Below are positions 34,001-46,100 of a stretch of DNA of 64,000 bases, one piece after another (the first letter of the stretch is position 1; every line of letters begins with the position of its first letter). The position numbers were made by a program, and so were the translations under genes. Source of the stretch: Antedon mediterranea (taxonomy: Eukaryota > Echinodermata > Crinoidea > Comatulida > Antedonidae); contig NC_092670.1 in NCBI RefSeq assembly GCF_964355755.1, forward strand, positions 32,103,795 to 32,167,794. Reading direction: 5' to 3'. The notes under the pieces were generated by a model. It saw only the letters and a list, made by a program, of their open reading frames with translations, had not been told where the DNA came from and did not search any database.

Positions 34001-35000
34001 ACACATGCAGAGTTCTGAAGCCAGAGTTAACAATTACATCGTTGCTTAGAAACAATCAACACAACTAGCTTAACTCTTTCAGACGCCTAAACTTGTATGG
34101 ACTCACACTGGTCAACAGAAAAGTTCAAATTCAACTTTCCGACAGGGACAACTTGTGGCCAGCTATCTAAAACAGTACATAACCATTCTTTTATTTTAAT
34201 TAGTATGCCGATTAAAATGTTATGTTTTTTTAATACTACAATAAAATATGCTGACTTGAACAAAGTAAAACAATTTTTAATAAGTTTAATATAAGAAAAA
34301 AACCATAGTCATGTAAAACTTTTTTTTAATTACAAACAGCTAAAACAATTTGAATACACCTCAAAGATCCACAGTAGTCATATTTCATATTTAAAAAGTG
34401 TACTGTAACCAAACTGTACTGAAAAAAATAAGAACGATTCTGTCCAGAGGATTCGACACCTAGAGAGAGGAAGATGGGCGTCAGTCTGTTAAGTTCAAGT
34501 GTGAACTAATAGGCCTAGAGTCTTTTTAGGACAATATAGATACTGGCCTACTAAGATTTAAATAAATGTAATCACGTAATTTAATGTCTATAGATGACCA
34601 GTAGGTGACGAATACAATACAGTGTTTACTTTAACAATCGACAGAGTGTTCTATCAAAACGGAAGTAAATGTGATTAGATTGCGTAGATTTATTTGTAGA
34701 TTTTAAATATAATTATTCTATACTGTTTTCTATGGATAAGTCCGAATAAATAGAAATGAAATTAATAAATGTATTTATTCAGACGAATAACTATGTTTTG
34801 ATTATTAATTCGATTCTGTTAAAAATGGGGAAATAAGTTCTGTTAAAGCAGGGAAGAGTGAAGAAAAGCTACTATTGTTATATATGATTGGTGTAATTAT
34901 GTGGCGTGAGACTGGTTTAGCGTACGACTTTGGCTGTGTGAACCAAGCAGTGGGTCACACTACGCCACGTAGCGGATCCCATTTCTAAGTTGTGACGGAA
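31001..35000. other. Intergenic region upstream of the phospholipase gene
   Basis: Presumed promoter side of the phospholipase gene (just right of 31000). No TATA box is convincing. AT-rich with scattered GGCCTA words, a short TA run (31417-31431), and the 5S-like fragment at 32482. Inspection of both strands gives no frame with domain-like sequence. Confidence 0.55.
32482..32556 (+). pseudogene. 5S rRNA-derived fragment (3' two thirds)
   Basis: CACCGAAGTTATTAAGTAAC, TTTGGGCCCGGTTAGAGCTT, GAATGGGAGACCATTTGGGA and ATATTGAGTGCTGTA line up in order with the 3' part of animal 5S rRNA, including the internal promoter region (GGTTAG...TGGGAGACC...GGGAATA). The 5' third is missing and there are several substitutions. 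It may be a processed pseudogene or the head of a 5S-type SINE. Confidence 0.75.
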
Positions 35001-35303
35001 ATGTGTTCCGAATTAAAAGTAAAAATTGAACGGGAAAGCAGTAGGGCCTACTGCGGGAAAGATATGAATTATACAGATGAATTGGAAAATAGAATACGTA
35101 TAAACGACCCAGGCTTAATCCAATCCATCATGGTACACAGACGCATTATGCTTTGCAGATCAGACCATTATAGTGTATTCCTCATTGTTCATGCCGCTGA
35201 CCACTTTACCAAAAAACTGTACGTTGAATTGTTTGATCGATGTGGCCGAATCTTACAACCGAAATCAATATTGATGACATGTAAAGAGTACTTGATGTAT
35301 TGA
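35001..35303 (+). CDS. Small hypothetical protein, 100 residues
   Basis: ATG to TGA frame beginning MCSELKVKIERESSR, with a balanced, protein-like composition and an alternating pattern near the end (SDHYSVFLIVHAADH, KLYVELFDRCGRIL) that looks like beta strands. A poly(A) signal AATAAA lies at 35325-35330, 21 bp after the stop. An in-frame GTG three codons upstream is a less likely start. It may be a single-exon gene, a last exon, or a retrocopy fragment. I do not recognise the family. Confidence 0.5.
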   Translation: MCSELKVKIERESSRAYCGKDMNYTDELENRIRINDPGLIQSIMVHRRIMLCRSDHYSVFLIVHAADHFTKKLYVELFDRCGRILQPKSILMTCKEYLMY

Positions 35304-35324
35304 TTCTGGCTTACTCATTTGGCC

Positions 35325-35330
35325 AATAAA
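35325..35330 (+). terminator. Polyadenylation signal AATAAA for the small ORF
   Basis: Canonical hexamer 22 bp after the stop codon at 35303, followed by a TGTATTTTG GT-rich stretch that could serve as the downstream element. Confidence 0.5.
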
Positions 35331-36245
35331 TGCCCCATTGTATTTTGTTAAGTAAACAAACAAATTGTGTCCATTGTACAGTAGTTGACCATTTCATTAT
35401 TGAATATTATAAACCACTGTGATGAAAATACCAAACACCTGATACAACTAGAAAGCCACTCCGAGAGTGCATACCTCCGCCTACTGTAAAATTCTCCTAC
35501 ATAAGATTTCTCCGGTTAAAAAAAAATTATATATATATATTTGTGTGTCTTAATGCTGTTTGTGATTTACGCTAATTTCACTAAAAGCATGTGTATGCGA
35601 GTTTGGTGTAATGGTTTATGTAACAAGCCTTTCAATTAACAATAGCTTCAGTTGATTAACAATAGAACAGCAACGCGAAAATCAAACGAGTGAATTTGAA
35701 AATAAATAGGTTTTGTAAACTACTCGCATAAAAAAACGTGCACATTAAATCAAATTATGTTTTAAAATTACAAATCACAAATTATAACTCTTGCCTCTTG
35801 TACAAAAATGAAGTTTTTTGGACAAGTAGTTCTCGAAAAAATTCAATTTGAGTTTACTTGTTACTTTAAGACTGCTCGCCGGCTTTTGAAAAATTCTGTC
35901 CTATCTTTTTAACCCTAGCAGGTCTGAAAAGTATACTAAAAAGTGGTCCAGAATTGGGACCGTGGTCCGAAATGGTTTAATGGAATGGTCCTTGACCAGA
36001 TATCTATCTGTACATTCATTTTGGTAAAGACCTTGTAATTACTTTTTTAGTAATCCTGCTAACAAACAAACAGACAAACACACGCGATCGATTACATATA
36101 CCTCCTTGGTGGAGGTAAATAAGCAGCTTTAATCACACAAATGTGATGAATACGTCTCATTCGAATATTTTGCAAAACATTGTTATATAAATCTCTAAAC
36201 TCACACATGGTATATTTTATTTCTTCTATAATTATCTAAAATTCT

Positions 36246-36350
36246 AGATACAGTAGTACTAGATACAGTAGTACTAGATACAGTAGTACTAGATACAGTA
36301 GTACTAGATACAGTAGTACTAGATACAGTAGTACTAGATACAGTAGTACT
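36246..36350. repeat. 15-bp minisatellite, seven perfect units
   Basis: AGATACAGTAGTACT is repeated seven times without change, which suggests recent expansion. Confidence 0.97.
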
Positions 36351-36767
36351 TGTTTAATCTTTGACCTTGATCATAAATGACTTTATTTTAGGTCATTTTT
36401 CTTTAAATGTATCTTGTTGCCCAATACAAAATTGACCATTGGTCTTTTTCGGTCCATTACATTACCGAGAAAACGTCACAACATTGCGTTTTACACGATT
36501 GTCTATTAACATTATAAATTCGAAAAAGAACTTAAATTATCAACACTACTAATTTTATTGAAGTTTCGCTTTTGAGCATGACGTAGCACAATGGTGGTAT
36601 TAAATCAGAAAAAAAAGCATGAAATCTATACTGTAACTCAATATTAACGAATGCTAATATAGGGTAATGTATATTATAGTGCATCAAGATAGTTGCTTTT
36701 AATGTTAATGTTAAAACATAGTTTAATACTGTACAATAAATTACAATTTAGTCATTCGTTTCTTATG

Positions 36768-36912
36768 CTTGGTTCCAACTAGGACGCAACGCAAGTCGCA
36801 AAAGGAGCGAATTGACCAATAAAAAGCGAAAGAACTGTCGCTTTTGATTGGTCAATTGGCTTGCCTTGCGGCTTACTTACAGCTTGAGGTGCGTCCTAGT
36901 GGGAACCAAGCT
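36768..36912. mobile_element. Family A fold-back MITE
   Basis: The left terminus TGCTTGGTTCCAACTAGGAC and the right CCTAGTGGGAACCAAGCTT are inverted. The inner words CAATAAAAAGCGAAAG and CGCTTTTGATTGG pair. Confidence 0.85.
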
Positions 36913-37158
36913 TCAAACCTAATCTAAAATGATAAGACAAACACAGTTTTTGTAGTACTCTATAGACAATGGCATACTTGTATACCTAGTAGCATGTTCG
37001 CATCCTGATGATTTTACATACATACAGTGAGAAAATCAAAAGTCAATAAAAAGATATTACAAAATCAGAATAAACAGTTTTACATTCATTTCTGTAAAAT
37101 GTCCACAATTCAATGTACATATAGAAGGCGCACGACTGGTTGAAATGAAATTTTGATC

Positions 37159-40100
37159 TCACACAAGGATTTGCTGAAGATGAATCAGCCAATCAGTCAA
37201 TGTTGGATTTGGCATTGGTGGCTAAAAACAAAAATAAATAATAATAATGATTAATACTATACTGTTTTGTACACAGGGCAAGAATTTTTAAGGTTGAAAA
37301 GAAGAAGGGGCGGATTCAGGATATTTTAAACGACAAAGCAGTGCACTAACATATAATTAGTAGTACTGTATGTTAAAATTAGATAGCAAAAAATAGTCCA
37401 TGATTTCATTTTAGCTGTCAAAAGGGGAGCAAGCGCACATTGTGCTACACTCTAGATCCACCTCTCACTTGTCCATCTACCACATCCTTTTTCTCAAAAG
37501 CTGTCTACACTATCAAACTTTATGTAACAAAAAAATGTGATACACCGATATATGACCACGATGATGTCATATCACTACCATATCTGGGCACATAACACTT
37601 TTTTGTCAAACTAGTATGATAGTGTAGACAGAGCAAGTGAACATGCCTAGGTCTAATTCTTGACAGCAGTAGTACTTTGTGCAATTCAAAGTTGATACAG
37701 TACTTACATTACAAATAGTATCCTCAGTGTGACCTGTGACCTTTTCCAGATTGATTTGACCACTTGATGGGTAACCTGGCTTAATCTTAAGCCTGCAGAC
37801 AATGTTACCACAACTACCAAACATACAAATTAACACATTCTCATCTTGCAGAAAATCAATGGCAAATCTAGCAAGAAGAACATAATTAACTGTTAGTTAA
37901 TTATATTGGGACTATTATAAGACACCTGACTGAGTAGATTCTTGTCATTTGATTGGAAGATTGTGGGTCACATGATATTCAATAACTACCCCTATTGAAC
38001 GTCACTCGTCATTACATCAACAAAAGTGCAATTTCGTTAATGTGAGATCAATTTTGTTATATAAGGCACTGTGAGCAACCATGCGCGACACAAAGCTAGG
38101 CTGTCTGATCAACTTATGCGCCCTAGTCTCTTGTTAAAAGTAGGTGTGTAAAAAACAAACAATGAATGTTTTATATTTGTGCAATAGAACAAATAATTTC
38201 ATGAGTTATGAACTCTTCATCTTTCACTGCATGACATTATTTGTACCATTGCATAAACATCCATCATTTGTATACTGTATATTACTAAGCTGATCTTTAG
38301 AAGTTTGTATTAGTAGAGAAAATCACAAACACAAAATATTTTACCTTTGTCTGAGACTATTAATCTCCTTAGCCAGTGGTGCGTGTGCTGTGAACTGTTT
38401 ACGGATTTCTTGAATAGCATAACAGACATCATTGGAATCCATGGCTTCTTGGGCTGCATTATTTATGCTGACTTCATCACCAGCAATCTAAAAACACAAA
38501 ATACCAGTAATGTCTACTTAAACTCTGTCTAAACTATGACAAAAAATTGTGATGTGCCCAAATATGGTAGTGATATGATCAAATATGGTAGTGATATGAC
38601 ATCATCATGTCCATATAGAGGCTCATCACATTTTTTGTCACATACAGTTTGATAGTGTAGATGTTGCCTTAGTCATAGATATTTCAGCAAATGGACTAAT
38701 TAAGGTGTGGATTTAAATTAGTCTAACTAATAAAAAAAGTAGTCACTATGTTGCTGGGAACTGGGCAAGAGCTCATGGATTGTGACAAGACAATGTGCAC
38801 TGCGCTGGTTCAAGTAATTCTAGGTCTATAGGCCAGAAGTTAAAAAGAGATGTAATACAGTTATTATTTGCACTAAGGTCCAGAGATGAAACTGACCTAG
38901 TGCCAGGGTCACCAAACCTATTTCATCCTATCACAATGATTTACCTTTACATCTGAACATTGACGTTGTTTCAAGGGATCTCTACTCAGCTCCAAAGTAA
39001 CCATGTCACTACCTTCATTGCTGGAAGCCAGATCAACGCACCATTCATTTTCTGAAAGGTAATTCTCACCGACCCCAAATAATTTGCTGTTAAGTTTAGT
39101 ATACGCCTCGAACCATTCTCTATCTTCTTTCATTACAAGTATTTTCTTTTTCTTTTTCTCCACCATAATCTGTAGCTTTTCCAGTCCTATTTTAATAAGC
39201 TGTTGCAGATTCTCTTCATTTTCAGAAATACTTGATGTTAACATTGACATCATTGAGTTACATTTCTGTAGTGCTGCATTTGTTAGTTCTACCTTTTGTT
39301 TCTGTGAAAAAAAAAAGTTGTACAGATTATATCAAAATAATTATGGCTCATTCCATTCCAACTCAACAAATTTTCTGAAAATCATGGCTGGGTAACCCCT
39401 CGGATTTTCTTGAAATTTTCATATAATATGCAACTATATGTCTCAGGAACACAACAAAAAATTTCAGTTGCCAACTCCAAGTCGTTAAAAAGTTATGGCC
39501 ATTTATGTTGTCGCAAACAGTTTCGGGAATTTTTACCCCTTATTTAAATATGAAAATACATTTTTAAATTGATTATTTGCTATACAATATCAATATATGG
39601 TGCTAAATGTATCCATTAAAAAAAAGTCCATCATTTTAAAAATTCATCTTAGGTGTACACTAATACATATTTGCAATTGTTGCTGTGTGAATTCACTCTA
39701 GGGTCACTTTTTAGCACATGTATCTGTAAAACTATTTATTTTGTTACTTCATTGATTGCAAAAATGGATTCAGGATCAAAAGTTTTGCCAGGATAACAAG
39801 TTGTGATGTTCTAGGGGTTTCGGTTTAAAACTTATGTCCATTTAAATATCGCAATTCTAGCAATATGTGCACTTGAGCCATTTTTGCCTATGTATATCTC
39901 TTAAAGGGGGGTTCCGGGTTTAAAATGAATAGTAAAAAATGTAAAATATATTTGTTTGTCTCTTGAACGGTAAAAGTTTCAATTTATATAAGCGTCCAGT
40001 GAAACAGAACGAAGGCTGTGAAATGAGGCCAGATTACAAGTGCAGCTACGGCAAAATCACACTGTGGTTACAGAATACGAAATTCATGAAATGGTCAATC

Positions 40101-43100
40101 TTCCGACGACTCGTTATCATTAACCATATCAATTACTTTTGTAAAATTATACTTATCTTATGTAATTTTAGTCGGTCTTCCCATTTATAAAATCAATTTT
40201 CTATGAAAATCCATCAAAACAGTGAAAAATTAGATAAGTTTGCACTTTACGTTTGCCGATTTTCGCACTGACTTAGGGAAAGCCTTCAAAATCAATGAAG
40301 CGTAACGTATACAATCCTGCACCACCTGCTGAGCGAGGAGAGCGAGACGACGATACACGTGCTCTCTCTGCCCATGCCTGGCATCGTCACGTGATAAGCA
40401 GATACAGTATACAATACCAAACTGGTCGGGTCGAGTATACCCCGTCTATATCACAACATGAACGATGTACAGTATTTGATTGAAGGTCGACTCAACCTAC
40501 CGGAATGGTATAGATAATATAGCTCGAATGAGAGAGTTGGAATATTTGTAAACATAAGTACAGTATTGCTAATTTTAACAAGTGTAGCCTATAGTAAAAG
40601 GCCTGGTAGTATCAATTCGCATAGGGTCTACTACACTAGCTAGCTCAATTTTTAACTGGGCCGGATCGGCTAGGCTAGGCTAGCTAGGTCTCCTTCCTAC
40701 TACCGGTCTACTTGCTTGATGCAGTATCCGCTTTTTTGGTGAGTAAACTAACTAGGCCTACTTATTAGCATGGAGTAAAGTTAGACGTGCGGACGGCGAT
40801 CGGACCTTGTTTTGCCTCAATATTTACAGCCGATTTTTGTAGAACGTTTTAGGTTTAGGCCTAGATTGTTTAGGAGTTTGGTTTTGATAGGATGGGTTTG
40901 GAATCCACTGAGTTTTGTTATTTATGGGCCAATCGTTTAGTAATAGGCTAGCTAGGCCCATGAATGATGGCCCCAATGCAATGTTTTAACGTAGCCATCG
41001 TGGCATGGAATCCCTAGTCAGAAATGGCTCTCACCCCGGCATGAATAAAATGATTTAGGCTAGGCCTAGCCTACTAGTACGTGAAGCCGATATACGATCT
41101 GTACTATTAATTCGAGGTATAAAAATAGTATAATTTATGACTCCGTAATCTGTACTAAATTTTGTATTTCATTAAATGTCAAATAAATATATGCTACTAC
41201 TGTTATTATTACACTTTAGGCCTAGCTTAGCAAATCTACAAAAAAATGTATTTCACAATGATCGGGTGGTCATCGTTTGACAGAGGAGAGAGAACATAAC
41301 GTACAAGCTTGACGTCGCGAGTTTGGAATCCACTGATGACGTGATTTTGTGAATATCTCATGAATATTAATGAGCTTCCCTAAGCTGCTGAAAAACAGAC
41401 TTTCCATGAATTTACCCTAAAATGTATATGAAATTTAATTTTTTTAATTTCTCGTTATTACTTCTTCATTCTGACATGTCTATATTGTTATAATGTTTTT
41501 TATTTAATAAATAAACGATATTTAAAAGCAATTTTAAACCCAGAATCCCCCTTTAAACTATTCATTTTTTTTACTTTGAATGTTGCAGAAATGGATTCAG
41601 GGCCAAAAATTGTCTAAAATTGAACTCAAAGCTCTAGGAGATAAAATGCTGAAATTATGATCTTCCGAAAATTTACGATAGCACAGTTTTACATTGAAAG
41701 TGCTACAAATATACACAAAACGCCTTCATTTCATAGTCATATTTGGACATGAAGGAATAAAGACACCAAACTGGTATTTGGAACATAGCTGAAACATGCA
41801 TTGATTAGTTTCAAGTTTGGGAATAATTGCCCACATGGTCAAAGTTCAAAACAAAAAAGTAATGATTTTTTTGTATTTTGTGTCTTTTTGACGCACAGTG
41901 TACCACTAAGATGAATTTTTAAAATGATGAACTTTTTTTTGTATGGATACATTTTTAACACCATATTAAAAATGTATAGGACAAAATAAATTTAAAAATG
42001 TATTTTCATATTTAAATAAGGGGTGAAAATTGCCGAAGCTATTTGCGACAAAATAAATTTGGAGTCTCTAGGGACCAAAATCTCGACAATTAATTGAGAT
42101 ACAGCAATTGTTTTTTCATATTTTTAATCATGTGTTGTATTCTTTTTCGCAACAAGAAGACAAATTTCATACTTTACTACTACTTTAGTTTGTATGACAA
42201 AGATCTGTATCTGTATGACCAAAATTATGTCAGTGTATCAATATTCAATATTTATTGTCATATTATTAGCTTTAATAGTTTTTAAAATATGGCTAATAAA
42301 AAATGCAACTTTACAAAAAAGTAATTTTTTAAGACTAAAAATGCTACAGATGGCCATAACATTTAAACGACTTAATGAAGTTGGCAACTGAAATTTTTGG
42401 TGTCTTCGTGAGACATATAGTTGCATATTATATGTGAGCTTCAAGGAAATCTGAGGGGGTACACAGCCATTACATTTTTTTAGTTGGCATGGAATAACCC
42501 TTATAAGAAATTTTTTAATTTAGACCAGGGGAGGATTGCTATAAAACAGTCTTAACTGATGGTCTTAAATCCTTGATTAAAGCTGGCTTTATCAGATAGA
42601 CGGTCTTACTAAAGCCACGCCTATTAGACCATTTCTATAAAACAGTCTTAGCTAAGACTGTGTACAGTAACAAATTGAGGGCATACTTTACTCGTAGAAT
42701 ACCAAATAAGGTAAATTCACAGTAATAACACTAAACAGTACGTACATTTATACGCAAATAAATCTATTCTAGGCCTATATAAAAATAAAATCACTATTAT
42801 TTGATTTAACACTTAAAACTCGTTATTGGTTGTCTTTCACAATCAATAATATGTATGTTATGCGCGATTTGAACGATTTGCGCAATTTAAAATTGCGCAA
42901 AGAATTCTTGCTAAAAACTAAAAAATTAGTCTTATTAATCGTCATTAGTACTGATATTTGAATTGAAATTATTATATTACTATTGGTATTTATTTATGCC
43001 TTCTCCTCATATTATGTGTGAATATAGTATTTTATAGAACCATTGGGAATTCGAGATTTTTTTTATTCGGAAAAAAATTTCAGGAGGGAGCCTCCCGGGA

Positions 43101-46100
43101 GGGTAAGGAAATGCGATATAATCTTTAATTTTGAATCATTCTTAGAAATTACTAACAAAATATGGGTGTGCATGATTTCACAATCTGTCGAAAAACCTTG
43201 CGCAATTTGCAGATTGCGCAAATCGTTCAAATCGCGCATAACATGTATAACCAACAAAAAGACAGGTTTAAGACTGTTTTAAGACTCCTTCAAGTAGGCT
43301 TTAATTTTAAAGACCGTTTACAGGTTAGACCGCGGTATAGCAATGGTCTACAATAAAGACTACTTGCTTGCTAAGACTGTTTATAGACAATGTTCATACC
43401 TGCTGTTCTAGAATGTCGGAGAAGTTTTCTTCTTTATTCAATAGCTCTAGTTGACACTTAGCTAGGCATTCTGTGTGTTGTTTGTATAGCTCTTCATATT
43501 TTTGCTTCTGCAACAATATTTAATAATACAAACAATACATATGAAATAATCATACTACACTACAGTATATGTTTTCTGCAGATATCATTTGCTACAAGAA
43601 TAATGAGCCACCTGTATTGCGTTCTGTTTGGCAGTTGACAGTATGTGGAAAGTATTCTTAAAGATTAAATAATATATCCTGTAGAATCCTTCCTTTGGGA
43701 ACCCCCTATTCAGAGGACACTTTCCTGTGGAACGAGGGAGGATATATACTGTATGTTAATACTACAGTCAATCCCTATTCAAGGGACACTTTCCTGTTGA
43801 ATGAGGGAGGATATATACTGTATGTTAACACTACAGTCAACCCCTATTCAAGGGACACTTTCCTGTTGAATGAGGGAGGATATATACTGTATGTTAACAC
43901 TACAGTCAACCCCTATTCAAGGGACACTTTCCTGTTGAATGAGGGAGGATATATACTGTATGTTAACACTACAGTCAACCCCTATTCAAGGGACACTTTC
44001 ATGTTGAACGAGAGAGGATATATTATATGTTAACACTACAGTCAACCCCTATTCAAGGGACACTTTCATGTTGAACGAGAGAGGATATATTATATGTTAA
44101 CACTACAGCCAACCCCTATTCAGAGGCTCTATTGAGACCTGAAGGTGTCCCTTATTAGAAATTATACCGTACATAATAAATAATATAATAAACCCATCCT
44201 TTGTTCAACCAATGTGGTACAGGTAGGTTATGCCTCATACATTTAATTAATAAATAAACTAATACATTAATTGCTTTATTACCTTGGATGAAACTGATTC
44301 TAGTTTTTGCTTCAATGTTGATATTTTATCTTGTAACAAAGAACTCTCTGTAACAATAACATTATGTCAAACAAAATAAATCAATAAAGTGTATAAAACT
44401 TTTTTTCATTGAAGCTGTGCAAGCTTGTACCATTTTAAAATCATTTAAAAATAAGTAACAGTACTAACATACATTTAATCTTTATACTGATCCAAAGGCA
44501 AATTACTGAAAAAATGACAATGCTGTGGGTATCAGTGGCAGGATCTCAATGGAGATACAAAATGACAATGCTGTGGGTATCAGTGGCAGGATCTCAATGG
44601 AGATACAAAATGACAATGCTGTGGGTATCAGTGGCAGGATCTCAACGGAGATACAAAATGACAATGCTGTGGGTATCAGTGGCAGGATCTCAATGGAGAT
44701 ACAAAATGACAATGCTGTGGGTATCAGTGGCTGGATCTCAATGGAGATACAAAATGACAATGCTGTGGGTATCAGTGGCAGGATCTCAAGAGATACAAAA
44801 TGACAATGCTGTGGGTATCAGTGGCAGGATCTCAATGGAGATACAAAATGACAATGCTGTGGGTATCAGTGGCAGGATCTCAATGGAGATACAAAATGAC
44901 AATGCTGTGGGTATCAGTGGCAGGATCTCAATGCAGATACAAAATGACAATGCTGTGGGTATCAGTGGCAGGATCTCAATGGAGATACAAAAAAAAAAGC
45001 AAAAAGCTAAATCAAAACGATAAGTAAAACAGCCAGAAAAGTTAGCAGAGCTTTCGGGCAACACTAGCCCTTCATCAGTGCAATCTTTATACTGTACATA
45101 ATGTAGTGGAACCCCTTCTGTGGAACACCCCTTTCCTATGAAACCAATGTGAGAAATTATATATTAACAATTTTTTGTTTCATTCTTTTTAGGCCAAAAC
45201 TTTAATAGGCTACCATTATCATTATTTTTTTAATGGTAGAATATCGTATTTTTCATTGCCTTTTAACTTAATATTACCTTCTTGGGCTTTTTCAACAAAT
45301 TCCTGAATCTCATCTTCTAAGTCGAGTAAGTCATTACTTACTTTCTTCTTCTCTTCATACACCTTTTTGTATTCATCATCTTTTAAAATAATCAGGCAAG
45401 AAATATGTTAATACAACATTTAAAATAATTACTACAATTTAGTTTAATTTGATTTTCCAAACCACCCTAATGACATGATCATTATCTAGCATTGTCAATC
45501 ATAAAGGACAGTATTATTATTTTAAAATATATCAAACAACAGCGGATGCTATTTTAAAAATCATATTATTAAAATGAGCATGCCAGGAATTTTTTTTCAT
45601 TTTTTGCCTTTATTAACAAACTAGAAGACTAGAAATATTTGTTTTTCCTACCCAACACTAGAAATTACACTGAATTGAGACAGGAGACAACAACAAGGCC
45701 ATATACATGGCTGCAGTCACGTGCTCAAATTTGAATTAGTGTTTACCGACCAACCAACCGACCAACATAGTGAGCTGTGAGTCGCGTTGCACACGACTAA
45801 AAACAATGAAAAATAGGGAACTTCTGCAATCAAGAGACCTGGGAATTGAGCAAGACACCTGGGAATTGAGCAAGACACCTGGGAATTGAGCAAGACACCT
45901 GGGAATTGAGCTAAAACTGTGAATACTGTACAGTATTACCTTTCGATGAGATTGTTGGCCAGTTTTCTTCATTCACATTCACCAGGTAGTCTAAAATCTG
46001 CAACCTGGTCTGTAATGCTTGAGAGTCTTGTTTCAACTTGCGATATTCTTGCTAAATAAAATTAAAACATTTTTGGGTCACTCAGCTATTTTTCAAAATA

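Larger units (their letters stand above)
35331..37158. other. Intergenic region
   Basis: Contains a dispersed-repeat end (ACATATACCTCCTTGGTGGA near 36093), the 15-bp array at 36246-36350 and the family A MITE at 36768-36912. The 3' UTR of the coiled-coil gene lies just left of 37159. No other gene is seen. Confidence 0.6.

Noticed and set aside
43695-44033. 112-codon open frame over the 69-bp array
   Set aside because: The frame is open only because the repeat period is a multiple of three; it has no start context and no protein-like features.
44503-45064. Several 75-170 codon open frames on both strands
   Set aside because: All are translations of the 48-bp minisatellite in different frames.
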